A DNA stretch of 64,000 nucleotides from Strongylocentrotus purpuratus (taxonomy: Eukaryota; Echinodermata; Echinoidea; Camarodonta; Strongylocentrotidae), in NCBI RefSeq assembly GCF_000002235.5, contig NW_022145612.1, positions 62,027,304 to 62,091,303 of the forward strand. The letters are read 5' to 3'. The stretch's first letter is position 1, and each line of letters begins with the position of its first letter. Both the position numbers and the translations under genes were made by a program. Positions 11,891-22,131 of this stretch are shown in pieces. The notes under the pieces are model-generated. The model was not told where the DNA came from, did not search any database, and saw nothing but the letters and a program-made list of their open reading frames with translations.

Positions 11891-13619
11891 TTACTATTAC
11901 CCCAGCCCCCCCCTTCCCCCCCCCCCCCCCACTCCGGGATCGCATTCATGTTCCCAAAATCTCCGGTAAAGGGGTACTTTTTACACACACACACACACAA
12001 ATCGGCCCGTATTGATTTTTTACACCGGACTGTTAGAACTCCGAATATTGGATAGTGTTGGACAATACCCCAAATCAATGATAAAAACATTTTCCCGAAT
12101 CATTTCCCTAAGTTGGGCTCACTCTGATGAACATCATCAGATGAAAGCAGTAAATTACATTTCTGAAAATTAGTAGCGATGTGCAATACTAAGGAAAAAT
12201 GAAATGTTTTTTTTTTATATTATGAGCACAGAAGAGAAAGAGAAATAGAGATATGGGGATCTTTGATAACGAAGTAAAAAAAAAAAAAAATTTTGATGAC
12301 GATAATCTTGAGTTTTTCCTTTCCTCCGTCCTCATGTTTGGCGTACTCAACACCAAAACAAAATGTAGTCTTGTGTAAGTGCTTAATAAATTGTCATACC
12401 ATTATGAACTGTTCCTTTCTTTCCGTCTCCTTTATACTTCTGCTAATCCTCTAAACGCCCCATAATTATGCAGGTTGTTTAGATGAAATAATGTTTCAAC
12501 ATCCTTTTCAGAAAAGCTACGAAGAATTAATTTGTAAATCACTTAAATGTTTGTCTTATTTTACAGATTAAATCGGATACTTCCGCTGAAAAGTAGTTGA
12601 TGACAACTGTTGTAACTAAAGGGGCACATGCTACCATCGAATTGTGGGGAAAAATCAGAAGAGAAGAGAGACAGAGAGTGATGTAGGGAAGGAGAGGGAG
12701 AGTGATATTTTGTTTTCATATATGTTTATTTTTAGAAAAATTATCAAGAAGTTAGGCTAGGCCTTTTATTCCTGCTATCACTGATGTATACTAAGTCTAA
12801 TACATAATTCATTAACATGATGAATAAAAGTAATACTCCGTCTCTTCAGATCTTCGTCTCCACTATATAAGATTCGATAATTAAGCGTTATCTTTGACAA
12901 TGGCTGCATTTTACACATGAACGTATATCCTTTACTCAAACCGCCCCCCCCCCAAAAAAAAAAAAAAAAAAAATCAAAATGAAAACCCAAATGAAAATCA
13001 ACATTTTATATAAAAGAAGTTTCCGCTTAGGCACCATGTACATAGCCTCATGATCATACACGGCATGTAATGACACGGGAGTTATGCCTTACTATAGTCA
13101 CTTGAAGGTGTCGCAAACATCGCACTAAGAGAAAAGAATTATCAAATGTATGGAAAAAGGAAAGATATAAAAGCAGCCCCCAACACTTATTTCAATGTTT
13201 GCCATAAATATACCGTATACAATATAATACTATTTAGTTCCTCGCATCGTCGCCTGTTTGTTTACGGTTTTGTCCAATATTGCACTTTGATTGCATAAAC
13301 GAAAAAATGTACTATTTTAATGAATAGTGTTTTTTTAGGTCTTTTTCCAAATCCAGTGCGTAAATCAATATTCATCAAATGTGCTGATTTTTCTAATTAA
13401 AAAAAAAAAAAGAGTCTTGTGAGCCTACGGCCTCTCGAACCCTCCTATATAACTTGTTAGACTATTGATCGAGACTGGGTTTTGGAGTTTACTGGCAGTC
13501 CTCTTTATAGCAAACGAGCCCTACTATAATGGATGCAGGGAATTGGAATGATACTCTTGACAATATTATTATCTACTAATTTTAACGTATATTTAGTGTG
13601 ATGGTAAGAGGTTATCATA
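11891..13619. other. Intergenic, no gene seen
   Basis: C and A homopolymer runs (about 11910-11930, 12276-12290, 12945-12975) and a short (CA)n run at 11982-11998 are present. No exon, RNA gene or bounded element was recognised. Confidence 0.5.
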
Positions 13620-13873
13620 AGGCCTATAAAAAAATGTTGTATTGCCCTTTGCGACCGACCCAACAATTTTGAAATCGACGGTCGGCTGTTTAAAACGGTT
13701 TTTGTTTTAAACCGTTTTTTGAGAAAAAAATGTATCAAAGCATTCAGTTGAGAAATATCAGCCCAAAGAGGGAGTTTTTAAAAAAAAAAGTAAAAAAAAA
13801 GAAAAAAAGATTTCCGACCGACCAACCCATGTTTTGGCACCTTAAGGGCAATACAACATCTTTTTTTAGGCCT
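13620..13873. mobile_element. TIR element (254 bp), ends AGGCCTA...GTATTGCCCTT
   Basis: The left end (AGGCCTATAAAAAAA, TGTTGTATTGCCCTT) and the right end (AAGGGCAATACAACA, TTTTTTTAGGCCT) are near-perfect reverse complements over about 32 bases. The middle holds GACCGACC copies in opposite orientation and an AAACGG...CCGTTT hairpin. It is a non-coding MITE. Confidence 0.75.
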
Positions 13874-14084
13874 AATCTTGCAGTGTTGTTAGAGTTTAAA
13901 CAAATTAATTGAAGAAAATAATTTTTTTCCCCTAGGCCTGCATGACCAACATCATCAGGTGTACGGGATGTAGAAAAAAAGAACTAATTTGAATTCATTG
14001 CGTGATAATAAAATCCTATATTTGTCATAAATGCTTCAGGTTTTTATAATAATCGAATTTTATATGTCATTTCATTTACTCTAA

Positions 14085-14189
14085 AGACATTGGAAGGATT
14101 CTACATGTAATGTAGAATACCAGCCATTTATGCATTTCCACTGTTTGAAAGATCTGGTATTGATATGCCTAATTTGAGAATAAGGTGTC

Positions 14190-14230
<41 letters not shown>

Positions 14231-14732
14231 GGGGGGATAGAAAAAGAGAGGATCCAAAGAGAGAAAGAGAAAGAAAGAGAGAAATGGGAAGGGAGGAACA
14301 TGATCTAATTTTATATTTCATTTCATTTACTCTAAGACGTATCCGGACACCTACCCTCTGGACATCCATCTACCCCCTAGTCAACTACCCCTTGGTAGGA
14401 CGACTACCCCGGGACCCCCGGACAACTACTACCCGGACAACTACCCCCGGACAATTCCCACTAGGATAGTTGTCCAGGGGGTAGTTGTCCTAGAGGATGG
14501 TTGTCCGGGGGTAGTTGCCCTAGAACCAATCTAAGGATATGGGAAGGATTCTACATGTAGAATAACAGCCTTTTTAAAAAGGCATTTCCACTGTTTGAAA
14601 GATCTGGCGTCGATATGCCTGAATTTAGAATAAGGTGTCGAGAGAGAGAGAGAGAGAGAAAGAGGAGGGAGGGATCGAGAAAGAGAGGAGACAGAGAGAG
14701 AGAGAAAAAGAGAAAGAAAGAAAGAGAGAGAT

Positions 14733-14763
<31 letters not shown>

Positions 14764-14930
14764 AAAGGGGGGATGGGAGATCATGATCGACTTTTATGTC
14801 TCATTGCAATGATTGCATTTACTCTAAGGATATGAGGGGTCGATAGAGAGAGAGAGAGAGAGAGAGAAGTGAAAGAAAGAGAGAGGGAGAGGGAGAAGGG
14901 GGATTGTGATAATGGATAGAATACAGGAGC
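14085..14930. repeat. Locally duplicated block with GA tracts and inverted GGACAACTACCCC units
   Basis: A ~110-base segment (GGAAGGATTCTACATGTA ... CACTGTTTGAAAGATCTGG ... ATAAGGTGTC) at 14090-14190 recurs at 14545-14640, each time followed by a long GA tract. A CATTTACTCTAAG block occurs near 14080, 14325 and 14818. Between the two copies (14340-14525) lie tandem GGACAACTACCCC-type units that switch to the reverse complement GGGGGTAGTTGTCC near 14465. It is a tandem duplication with a foldback core and has no gene. Confidence 0.6.
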
Positions 14931-15792
14931 GGCGGGCGGCTTCCAAAGTGTCGGGGTGGGGGACACCAAAAATAAAGGGTACTTTCTGGAAGAAAAAAAA
15001 GGTACTCTCAAAGCGTAAATATGCAATATTTTGGACATTGGTATTGGTATATACCCCTACATTGTGATTATATTATCAGGGATGAATTCTTGATACACCA
15101 TACAAGATACTGCTCAAGCGAGCGTAGCGAGCGATGAAAAAAAAACAGATTTGTGAGGGCGCAGTGCGAAAAATTACATCTTTAAAGAGGGAAAACCCCA
15201 ATACTGAGCACATTCTCATAACGGGAGACTGAAAAGACCTTTGATAAGTGACATTACTGTATCATCTTTCAATGCGGACGAGCGTAGCGAGCGAGCTTAG
15301 GGGGAAATTGCTCTTAGTCGCTTGAATTTAGGGGTGCGTTAAATGATGAGAGGAAAAGGAGACACTTATCGAAAGGGATAAGACACTTATTAGAAAAGAA
15401 AAAGGACGCTCATCAGAGATGAAAAGAGCACTTATCGGGACGAGGGACTTGTCAAAGTAAAACGAGTATCTCTGAGATTTGAATAGGGGCAATTATAGGA
15501 GGTGAAGGGGGCACTTGTAACTTCTTGTACCTGAAAAGGGTCATTTACCGGAGATAAAAAGGGGAATTTATGAGAAGGGAAGGGGCTCTTTTTTAAATGG
15601 GGCACTTCTCGAACCTGAAACGGGGCACATACTTGAGATTAAAAAGGGCACTTATGAGAATGAAAAATGGACACTAACTGAAAAGAAAAATAGGAAATTG
15701 TCGAAGGATAAGGGGCACGTTTCAAAATAAAGGGGCACATATCAGAGGTGAAAAGGGGAAGGGGCATTTTTACAAAAAGTAAAACAATGACA
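14929..15792. mobile_element. Partial TIR element with degenerate GGGGCACTTAT-type tandem repeats
   Basis: It starts CAGGAGCGGCGGGCGGCTTCC and is homologous, in inverted orientation, to the right part of the element at 46223-48204 (shared CTTCCAAAGTG, ACATTGGTAT, TACCCCTA, TTATCAGGGATG and GAGCGTAGCGAGCG blocks). From about 15350 it is an array of ~25-28-bp units close to AAAAGGGGCACTTAT. The expected right terminus is missing. Confidence 0.65.
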
Positions 15793-15801
15793 ATTACAGT
15801 T

Positions 15802-16044
15802 CCCCGGGAGGGATTAGATTTGGTTTTGACGGGGGTTTGCCGCTGAAGCCATTGGGGTTCACTTTCTCAAAAAAGACCCATTTTTTCAAAATTTTCGGGT
15901 GTTAATATTTTGAAATATTGAGAAAACGGACCCATTTTTAAAGGTATTTTTGTTAGTAAGACCCATGTTTAGGGATTTTTTTGTGAGAAAGTGACCCATT
16001 AGAGCGGCACCCCCTGTATGTCCTAAAATATGAGTACCCCCGGG
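15802..16044. mobile_element. Short element with 9-bp target duplication ATTACAGTT
   Basis: Identical ATTACAGTT copies flank it at 15793-15801 and 16045-16053. Its ends are CCCCGGGAGGG and GTACCCCCGGG, a short imperfect inverted repeat. Inside, ACCCATTTTT-like motifs and GTGAGAAAGTGACCCATT are repeated. A 9-bp duplication fits a Mutator-like non-autonomous element; an 8-bp reading (hAT) cannot be excluded. Confidence 0.65.
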
Positions 16045-16134
16045 ATTACAGTTGACAATGTTTTTTAAATGATTGCTGGTAGAACTTCGAGAAAATACAA
16101 GTCTTATAGCTGAAGTCTCTATCGAAGTCGTCTC

Positions 16135-16380
16135 AGCCGATAAAAAGTCAGTTTGTAGAAAAAAATAATTCGCCGGCCGACCGATATTTTACGTCTTATC
16201 GAGTTCAAACTTTTGCATTGATATAGTACACGAGAATCGAGCGAGAAAACCGACACAGCTGACCAGACACAGCAACATATCTATGAGTGTCTTTCTTGCT
16301 CTCTCGACGAGATGACTCCACCCAACAACCCCCTCTCTCTAACTTACTCACATCCCTCCTCTTTCATGCTCTTACCCCCT
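16135..16380. repeat. Dispersed repeat, homologous to 52299-52513
   Basis: It shares CCGATAAAAAGT, GGCCGACCGA, TTGCATTGATATAGTACACG, ACACAGCAACATA and CATGCTCTTACCC, in the same order, with 52299-52513. This copy has about 30 more bases. Confidence 0.65.
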
Positions 16381-16625
16381 TTCCTCTTTTTCTTCCCCCC
16401 GTTTCTTTTGTTTCATTTTCTCTTTTTTCCTTTTCTTTCTTTTCTTTGTTTTCTTTGTTTTCATTCTTTTCCTTTCTTTTCTTTTCCTTTTTTGTCCTGG
16501 CTCCATTTCTATTTTCTTTTTTCTCTTTCGTCCTTCTCTTTCCCTCCCTTTCTTTTTCTTTCCTTCTTTTTCTTTTCTTTTTCTTTCCCTCTCATTTTCC
16601 CTCCCCCTTTTCTCATTTTTCCAGA
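16366..16625. repeat. Polypyrimidine (TTTC/CCTTT) tract
   Basis: About 250 bases of almost pure T and C on the + strand. Open frames through it encode only Phe/Ser/Leu/Pro-rich sequence and are not genes. Confidence 0.8.
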
Positions 16626-16659
16626 CTGCAGCGCAATCTTACCTACAAAATCCTGATAA

Positions 16660-16661
<2 letters not shown>

Positions 16662-16703
<42 letters not shown>
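16662..16703. repeat. (TG)n microsatellite
   Basis: About 20 uninterrupted TG units. Confidence 0.9.
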
Positions 16704-16707
<4 letters not shown>

Positions 16708-17109
16708 TGTTGCACCCCACACCCACTCTAGCGACGCCCCTGATGCCGTGAGGACGTCATATCTTTGCGTCTCTTATTTGTCAAAGAAAGACGTCTTTAA
16801 GACGTCAACTTTTACCGTTGAAAGACGCTGTATGGAAACGTTCATACGACAATATGACGATCGATTTATGACGTCTTTAGGACGTCAGTCTGCTATGGCG
16901 AAAATCATCCAACGACGATGGAAAACGCCATAAAAACCAACAACGAGCTATCAGGGTACCATTTTCCATTAAAAAAAATTAAAGCATATTATGGTGCAAA
17001 GGCCCATATATTTGAAAATATATTTGAAAATAGGGTTGGAATTTTCATTTAAAATGGCATAAATGTACAAGTTCTCCCGCTAAATTTTGACAAATTAAGT
17101 CATTCAATT
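16704..17109. other. Intergenic, no gene seen
   Basis: Several GACGTC palindromes (AGACGTCTTTAAGACGTC, GACGTCTTTAGGACGTC) fall within 16750-16890. No coding exon was recognised. Confidence 0.45.
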
Positions 17110-17264
17110 CAGGCGCGGATCCAGGATTTCTTAGGGGGTGGGGGGGGGGGGCCCAAATTTGAAATTACGCGAGCCAAATATTAATACGCAATGGTGACCA
17201 GCATTCACGTAATGGGAGGGGGTGTGCAGGGAGGGGCGATTTCCCCCTCCCTCCTCCGCAAAGC

Positions 17265-18510
17265 GCCGAAGCTTTGACGTATCATTAAATCATTAGAGAA
17301 AGAAGACAATTCGTTGTACCGTTCTAGACTCTTAATCCGCATCTGAATTCCGTCCACCCCCCACCTCCCGCTCGAAGCGCGAAAGCTTTTACGTTTCAAT
17401 AAATCATTACGGAAAGAAGACGATTCGTTGTACCGTTCTCGAAAATAATCCTCGTCGGAATACATTTTTCCCAATCCCGCGCAAACCGCGGAAGCTTTTA
17501 CGTTTCATTAAATCATTAAAGAAAGAAGACGATTCGTATTACCATTCTCGACTCTAAATTCTTGTCTAAATTCAGCCCCACCCCCCCCTTTGCGTGAAGC
17601 GTGGAAGCTTTGACGTTTCATTAAATTATTAGAGAAAAAGACAATTCGTTGTACCGTTCTCGACTCTTAATCCTTGTCTGAATTCAGTTTCCCCCTCCCG
17701 CGCGAAGCGTGAAAGCTTTGACGTTTTATTAAATTATTAGAAAAGAAGACGATTCGTATTACCATTCTCGACTCTTAATCCTTGTCTGAATTCAGCCCCC
17801 CCCTCCTGCGCGAAGCGCGGAAGCTTTGATTGTCTGCTCCTTTTTCTTCCTACGTCCTTTTCCTTTTCTTTCCTTTCTTTTTTTGGCCGGCGTTTTTTTT
17901 GTGGGGGGGGGGGAGGGGCCCCACCGCCCCCTGGCTACGCGGCTGCGGTCAGATGAACATATTTTGATACCGTTCTCGACTCTTAATCCTTGTCTGAATT
18001 CAGTTTCCCCCTCCCGTGTAAAGCGCGGAAGCTTTTACGTTTCATTAAATCATTAGAGAAAGTAGACGATTCGTATTACCATTCTCGACTCTAAATCCTT
18101 GTCTAAGTTCAGCCCCTCACCCCCCCCCACTTTGCGTGAAGCGTGGAAGCTTTGACGTTTCGTTAAATTATTAGAGAAAAAAGACGATTCGTTGTACCGT
18201 TCTCGACTCTTAATCCTTGTCTGAATTCAGTCCCCCCCCCCCTCCCGCGCGAAGCGTGAAAGCTTTGACGTTTCATTAAGTTATTAGAAAAGAAGACGAT
18301 TCGTATTACCATTCTCAACTCTTAATCCTTGTCTGAATTTAGCCCCCCCCCCCCTCCTGCGCGAAGCGCGGAAGCTTTGACGTTTCATTAAATTCTTAGA
18401 GAATGAAGACGATTTGTTGTACCATTCTCAACTCTTAATCCTTGTCTGAATTCAGCCCCCCCCTCCTGCGCGAAGCGCGGAAGCTTTGACGTTTCATTAA
18501 GTTATTAAAG
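17265..18510. repeat. Satellite array A (110-118-bp units)
   Basis: About ten tandem units, each holding GCGCGAAGCGCGGAAGCTTT, GACGTTTCATTAAATTATTAG, GAAGACGATTCGTTGTACC and GTTCTCGACTCTTAATCC, with a C-rich spacer. One unit (17825-17940) is replaced by a T/C-rich and G-rich insert. The same array occurs at 19961-20560, 44890-45150, 48770-49970 and 51950-52280. Confidence 0.85.
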
Positions 18511-19960
18511 TTGATACTCTAAGACAATCCCAAATACTGAGATAATTACATAAATAGAAAGCTTTTAACCCCCATAATAACACCAAATGGTGTCCACCCG
18601 ACAAAACAAGTTTAGAATAATGAATTTATTCGAGTAAACTCTACCAAAATATCTAAGTCTGAAACCCGGAAGTGCACGTAGAGTCGGGCCTCTATCCGTG
18701 ACGTCACGAACGGGAGTCATGGGCTCAGTGAGAGTGAATGGCAGTGATATCCCTACGTAAATGCTATCCTGTCAGAGCTTAGATTTGTTGTTGTTAAGGA
18801 GTATATTTGATGGATTTTCTGTTTTCATTTGAATGAAGAATAATGAAGCAACATTTTCCAGTCGCTGATTTCTTTTATATCCTCATATTCACCTATTTGG
18901 TAGAGATTTAAGACGAGTTTACTGCTTAGGAATTAAAGTTAAATCGTGCACTTATGAATAGGCGGATGCATTATATTGTCATCAGATGTACATGAGCAGT
19001 TTTGTAAAACGAATAGGTCTAGAACTATGATAGTACTTATCATAGATGTGTGTGACTGCCTCAAAAAAGGATACAGTACCAGTTAAACATATTTTATGTT
19101 GTAAAATATCAAACTTGAACGAGATCATGCAAGCGCGCTTCCTCTATAATATTTTGGCGAGTGATGCGGCTCTTGCATGAACGTTCGTGAAGCGAGCAGA
19201 ATCGGGAGGTAAGACCAAGCCGCTGCTCTAGGCGCTGCTTGCTTGTGATGGAACGTACGTGCATGTGCGCTAGTTATATGTTTATCGGCAATTGCAAGAG
19301 AATGAAAGCGACGTTGCCAGCTAAGAAAAACAACTAACAAAGACTTGCTCCTGACTACCGGTGTCAGAATTGGTAGATGAAGGATGTTCAGCGCCAAGGA
19401 AGGCGAAAGACATGGGAAAAAGGAAGAAGAAACCATCGGGAGATCGCTGTAGTGTATGGTAATGAACTGTGCATGGGTAGACAGCTACTGTTCACTCCGT
19501 GCCTGGGCCGATTTCAACACCAAAACAAAAATTACATGGTGAAAATATCGACTAATAGCACATCGTTGGCATGTATATGTCATAATTTTTAAAAGGGGAA
19601 TTGATATTAATACTATGAAGTACTAGGGGAAGGTAAAGAATTGTACATAGAATTATGATTTATTAGACTTTTCAGCCTTTGAAACAAAAATATGCAGAAA
19701 ATCGTATCACTCTGCACATGTTTGCTATGGAACATCCGGGTACGTGAATATACTCTCTCCCGGACGTGAGGTCATAAATAGTAGACCAGCGCCGTGACTG
19801 ATTTTCTATGCAAAGAGAGGCGGATATTTTAGACATTTCAATTGAGGATTTCGAGTAGACAGAATTTTTTTGTGATATACTAAGTAATTGAAAAACTTAA
19901 AAATAACATATACTTGCCGTAGGTAACAAATTAAGGGACATTTATTCGCTTAGAGTTTCA
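18511..19960. mobile_element. Insertion nested in satellite array A
   Basis: The array stops after TTATTAAAG and resumes at AAAAAAGACAATTCG, as an uninterrupted unit elsewhere (near 20490) would. The inserted 1.45 kb begins GATACTCTAAGACAAT and ends ATTCGCTTAGAGTTTC, an imperfect 16-bp inverted repeat. It holds GTGACGTCACGAACGG near 18700 and CGGACGTGAGGTCATA near 19760, which look like diverged inverted partners. No protein family was recognised. Confidence 0.5.
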
Positions 19961-21110
19961 AAAAAGACAATTCGTTGTACCCAGTACCGTTCTCGACTCT
20001 TAATCCTTATCTGATTTTCAAAAATGTATTTTGTCTGCTCTTTTTTCTTCCTACGTCCTTTTCCTTTTCTTTCCTCTCATTTTTTGGCCGGCGTTTGTTT
20101 GTTTGTTTTTTTTTTTTTTTGGGGGGGGGGGGGAGGGGCCCCACCGCCCCCTGGCTACGCGGCTGCGGTCAGTTGAACATATTTTGATACCGTTCTCGAC
20201 TCTAAATCCTTGTCTGAATTCAGTTTCCCCCTCCCGCGTAAAGCGTGAAAGCTTTGACGTTTCATTAAGTTATTAGAAAAGAAGACGATTCGTATTACCA
20301 TTCTCGACTCTTAATCCTTGTCTGAATTCAGCCCCCCCCCCTCCTGCGCGAAGCGCGGAAGCTTTGACGTTTCATTAAATTCTTAGAGAATGATGACGAT
20401 TTGTTGTACCATTCTCGACTCTTAATCCTCGACTGAATTCAGTTTCCCCCCCCGCCTGCGCGAAGCGCGGAAGCTTTGACGTTTCATTAAGTTATTAAAG
20501 AAAGAAGACAATTCGTTGTACCCAGTACCGTTCCCGACTCTTAATCCTTATCTGATTTTAAAAAATGTATTTGCTCCTTTTTCTTCCTACGTCCTTTTCC
20601 TTTTCTTTCCTCTCTTTTTTTTGGGCCGGCGTTTTTGTTGTTGTTGGGGGGGGAGGGGCCCCACCGCCCCCCCCCGGCTACGCGGCTGCGGTCAGATGAA
20701 CATATTCTGATACCTTGTCCGCCCACGGAAACTTAGGGGTTTAAGGCAATAATTTACGGTCAGATAAGCATCCAGGGGCCCGCCTTAAGGCCCCTAGTGG
20801 GGTGGAGCGCTAGGGTGCGGAAACCCCGGCATCTCAGAAGTTTTAGGCATTTGATTACGGTCAGACAGATGAACATATTTTTATACCTTTTTTGTGACAC
20901 TGGCAGGACACTGATTGGCGTGAGGTCCTGCGGGTGGAGCCCCCAGAAGCTCAAGAGTTTTAGGCACTAAATTACGGTCAGATGAGTATCAAGGGGTTCG
21001 CCTTAGGGACCTTGGTTGGGTCCAGGGGGCAGGGCCTCTGAAGCTCAGGGGTATTAGGCGTTTAATTATGGTCAGATGAGCATATTTTGTTGTGTCACTG
21101 GCAATTAACT
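19961..21110. repeat. Satellite arrays A and B, continued
   Basis: Array A units run to about 20560. A T/C-rich plus G-rich block follows, then array B units with ACGGTCAGATGAGCAT, CCAGGGGCCCGCCTTAGG, GGGGGCAGAGCCCCC and GAAGCTCAGGGGTTTTAGG. The GGGGGCAGAGCCCCC core can form a tight hairpin. Confidence 0.75.
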
Positions 21111-21532
21111 ATTCTTTCTTTCTTGCTCTCTTTCTTTCTATTTCTCTTTAATGTACTTTAAAAAAAAGTGTGGTGGGGGGGGGGGGGGGGGGGAGGCTGG
21201 AGGCTCCCGATCCCCGCCGTTTCGCGGGCCCTGACATATGTAGGAATCTCAGGAAGCATATCTGCCTGGCTGTAAATTCAGGAATTTATCATTTTACATC
21301 AAACGCATAAAAAAGTATAATGTACTAAAAAATGAGGAAAAATCTCGGAAAATTATGTCATTTCAGCATTATGTGTAAACCACCGTTATGGGGGGGGGGG
21401 GGGGGGGGAGCACTTTTTTGTTCTGGCCACGGAAATTGGAAAATTAGAAAAAAAAGAAAAAAAATCTTTCCTCTTTTTTTCCCTCCTTTTTTTCCCCAGG
21501 GGAGGGGGGGGGGGGGCCTGGATCCGCCACTG

Positions 21533-22052
21533 ATACATACAACATCAAGGACGAAGATCGGATCACTCCAAAGCATATTTTTTCGACAATCGTTCAATGC
21601 ACCCAGGCTTACAAGTTATTCTTAAGTCCCGGCCCCATGTACCATGATACTGAATCTTTTAAGACAATTTTGTGAAATCATCTTCTAATTGTTATCATCC
21701 CACGTTCTTGTTCCTTTTCCTTCATATCTCCCTAGCTCTCTCTCACCTCTTATCATTTATTTATTTCTTCATTTCTTCATTTATTCCTATATTTCTTTAT
21801 TATCATTATTGTCATATATTGTCATTTAAAAAAAAAAGAAGTATACACCTGTACATCCTGTACATGTACATGTCCTAGTTAGATGTATTTAGTCAGATCT
21901 TGCAGAAATTGAGGGCGGATGGTGGCGGATTGCCCATTTTCCACATGCACTGGGGTTTTGCCATGCTGTTGTATGCAAATGCAGGTTCTTGTATTGTTTA
22001 ATTTTAATTCTACACTTGGTGCTCCATAGTAATAATCAATCAATTATCAATC
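21533..22052. other. GTF3C2: Upstream region of GTF3C2
   Basis: Presumed promoter and 5' UTR. No TATA box at a convincing distance was seen. GTACATGTACATG-like palindromes lie near 21850-21870. Confidence 0.4.
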
Positions 22053-22131
22053 ATGACCTCCCGGCGCCCTGGACGTGGTCGTGGACGCGGACGCGGACGT
22101 GGACGTGGTCGTGGTCGTGGAAGAGGGACTG
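22053..22131 (+). CDS. GTF3C2: GTF3C2 exon 1 (start, RG-rich)
   Basis: ATG then TSRRPGRGRGRGRGRG and more Arg-Gly pairs to GT. Such an RG run suggests nucleic-acid contact. The donor is ACTG|GTATGT, phase 1, which joins exon 2 in frame (Thr-Glu-Ala-His) across a 4.2-kb intron. Confidence 0.75.

Larger units (their letters stand above)
17110..21532. mobile_element. Compound satellite-bearing element, copy 1
   Basis: The head CAGGCGCGGATCCAGGATTT and its next ~120 bases match the head at 48624. Then come array A (110-118-bp units), a nested insertion (18511-19960), more array A, array B (~95-105-bp units) and a tail with GCTCTCTTTC, GATCCCCGCCGTT and a G run, ending CCTGGATCCGCCACTG. Head and end form a terminal inverted repeat (CAGG/T-GCGGATCCAGG). 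The flanks ATTCAATT and ATACATAC do not match, so the two ends may not derive from one insertion. It is non-coding and, by analogy with the copy at 48624, probably a hAT-like non-autonomous element that has gathered satellite arrays. Confidence 0.6.

Noticed and set aside
16287-16751. Phe/Ser/Leu-rich frames that look like a membrane protein
   Set aside because: They come from the polypyrimidine tract; composition alone explains the hydrophobicity.
19125-19592. Frames of 70-100 codons on both strands in the nested insertion
   Set aside because: No recognised domain, no codon support, and they lie inside a mobile insert.
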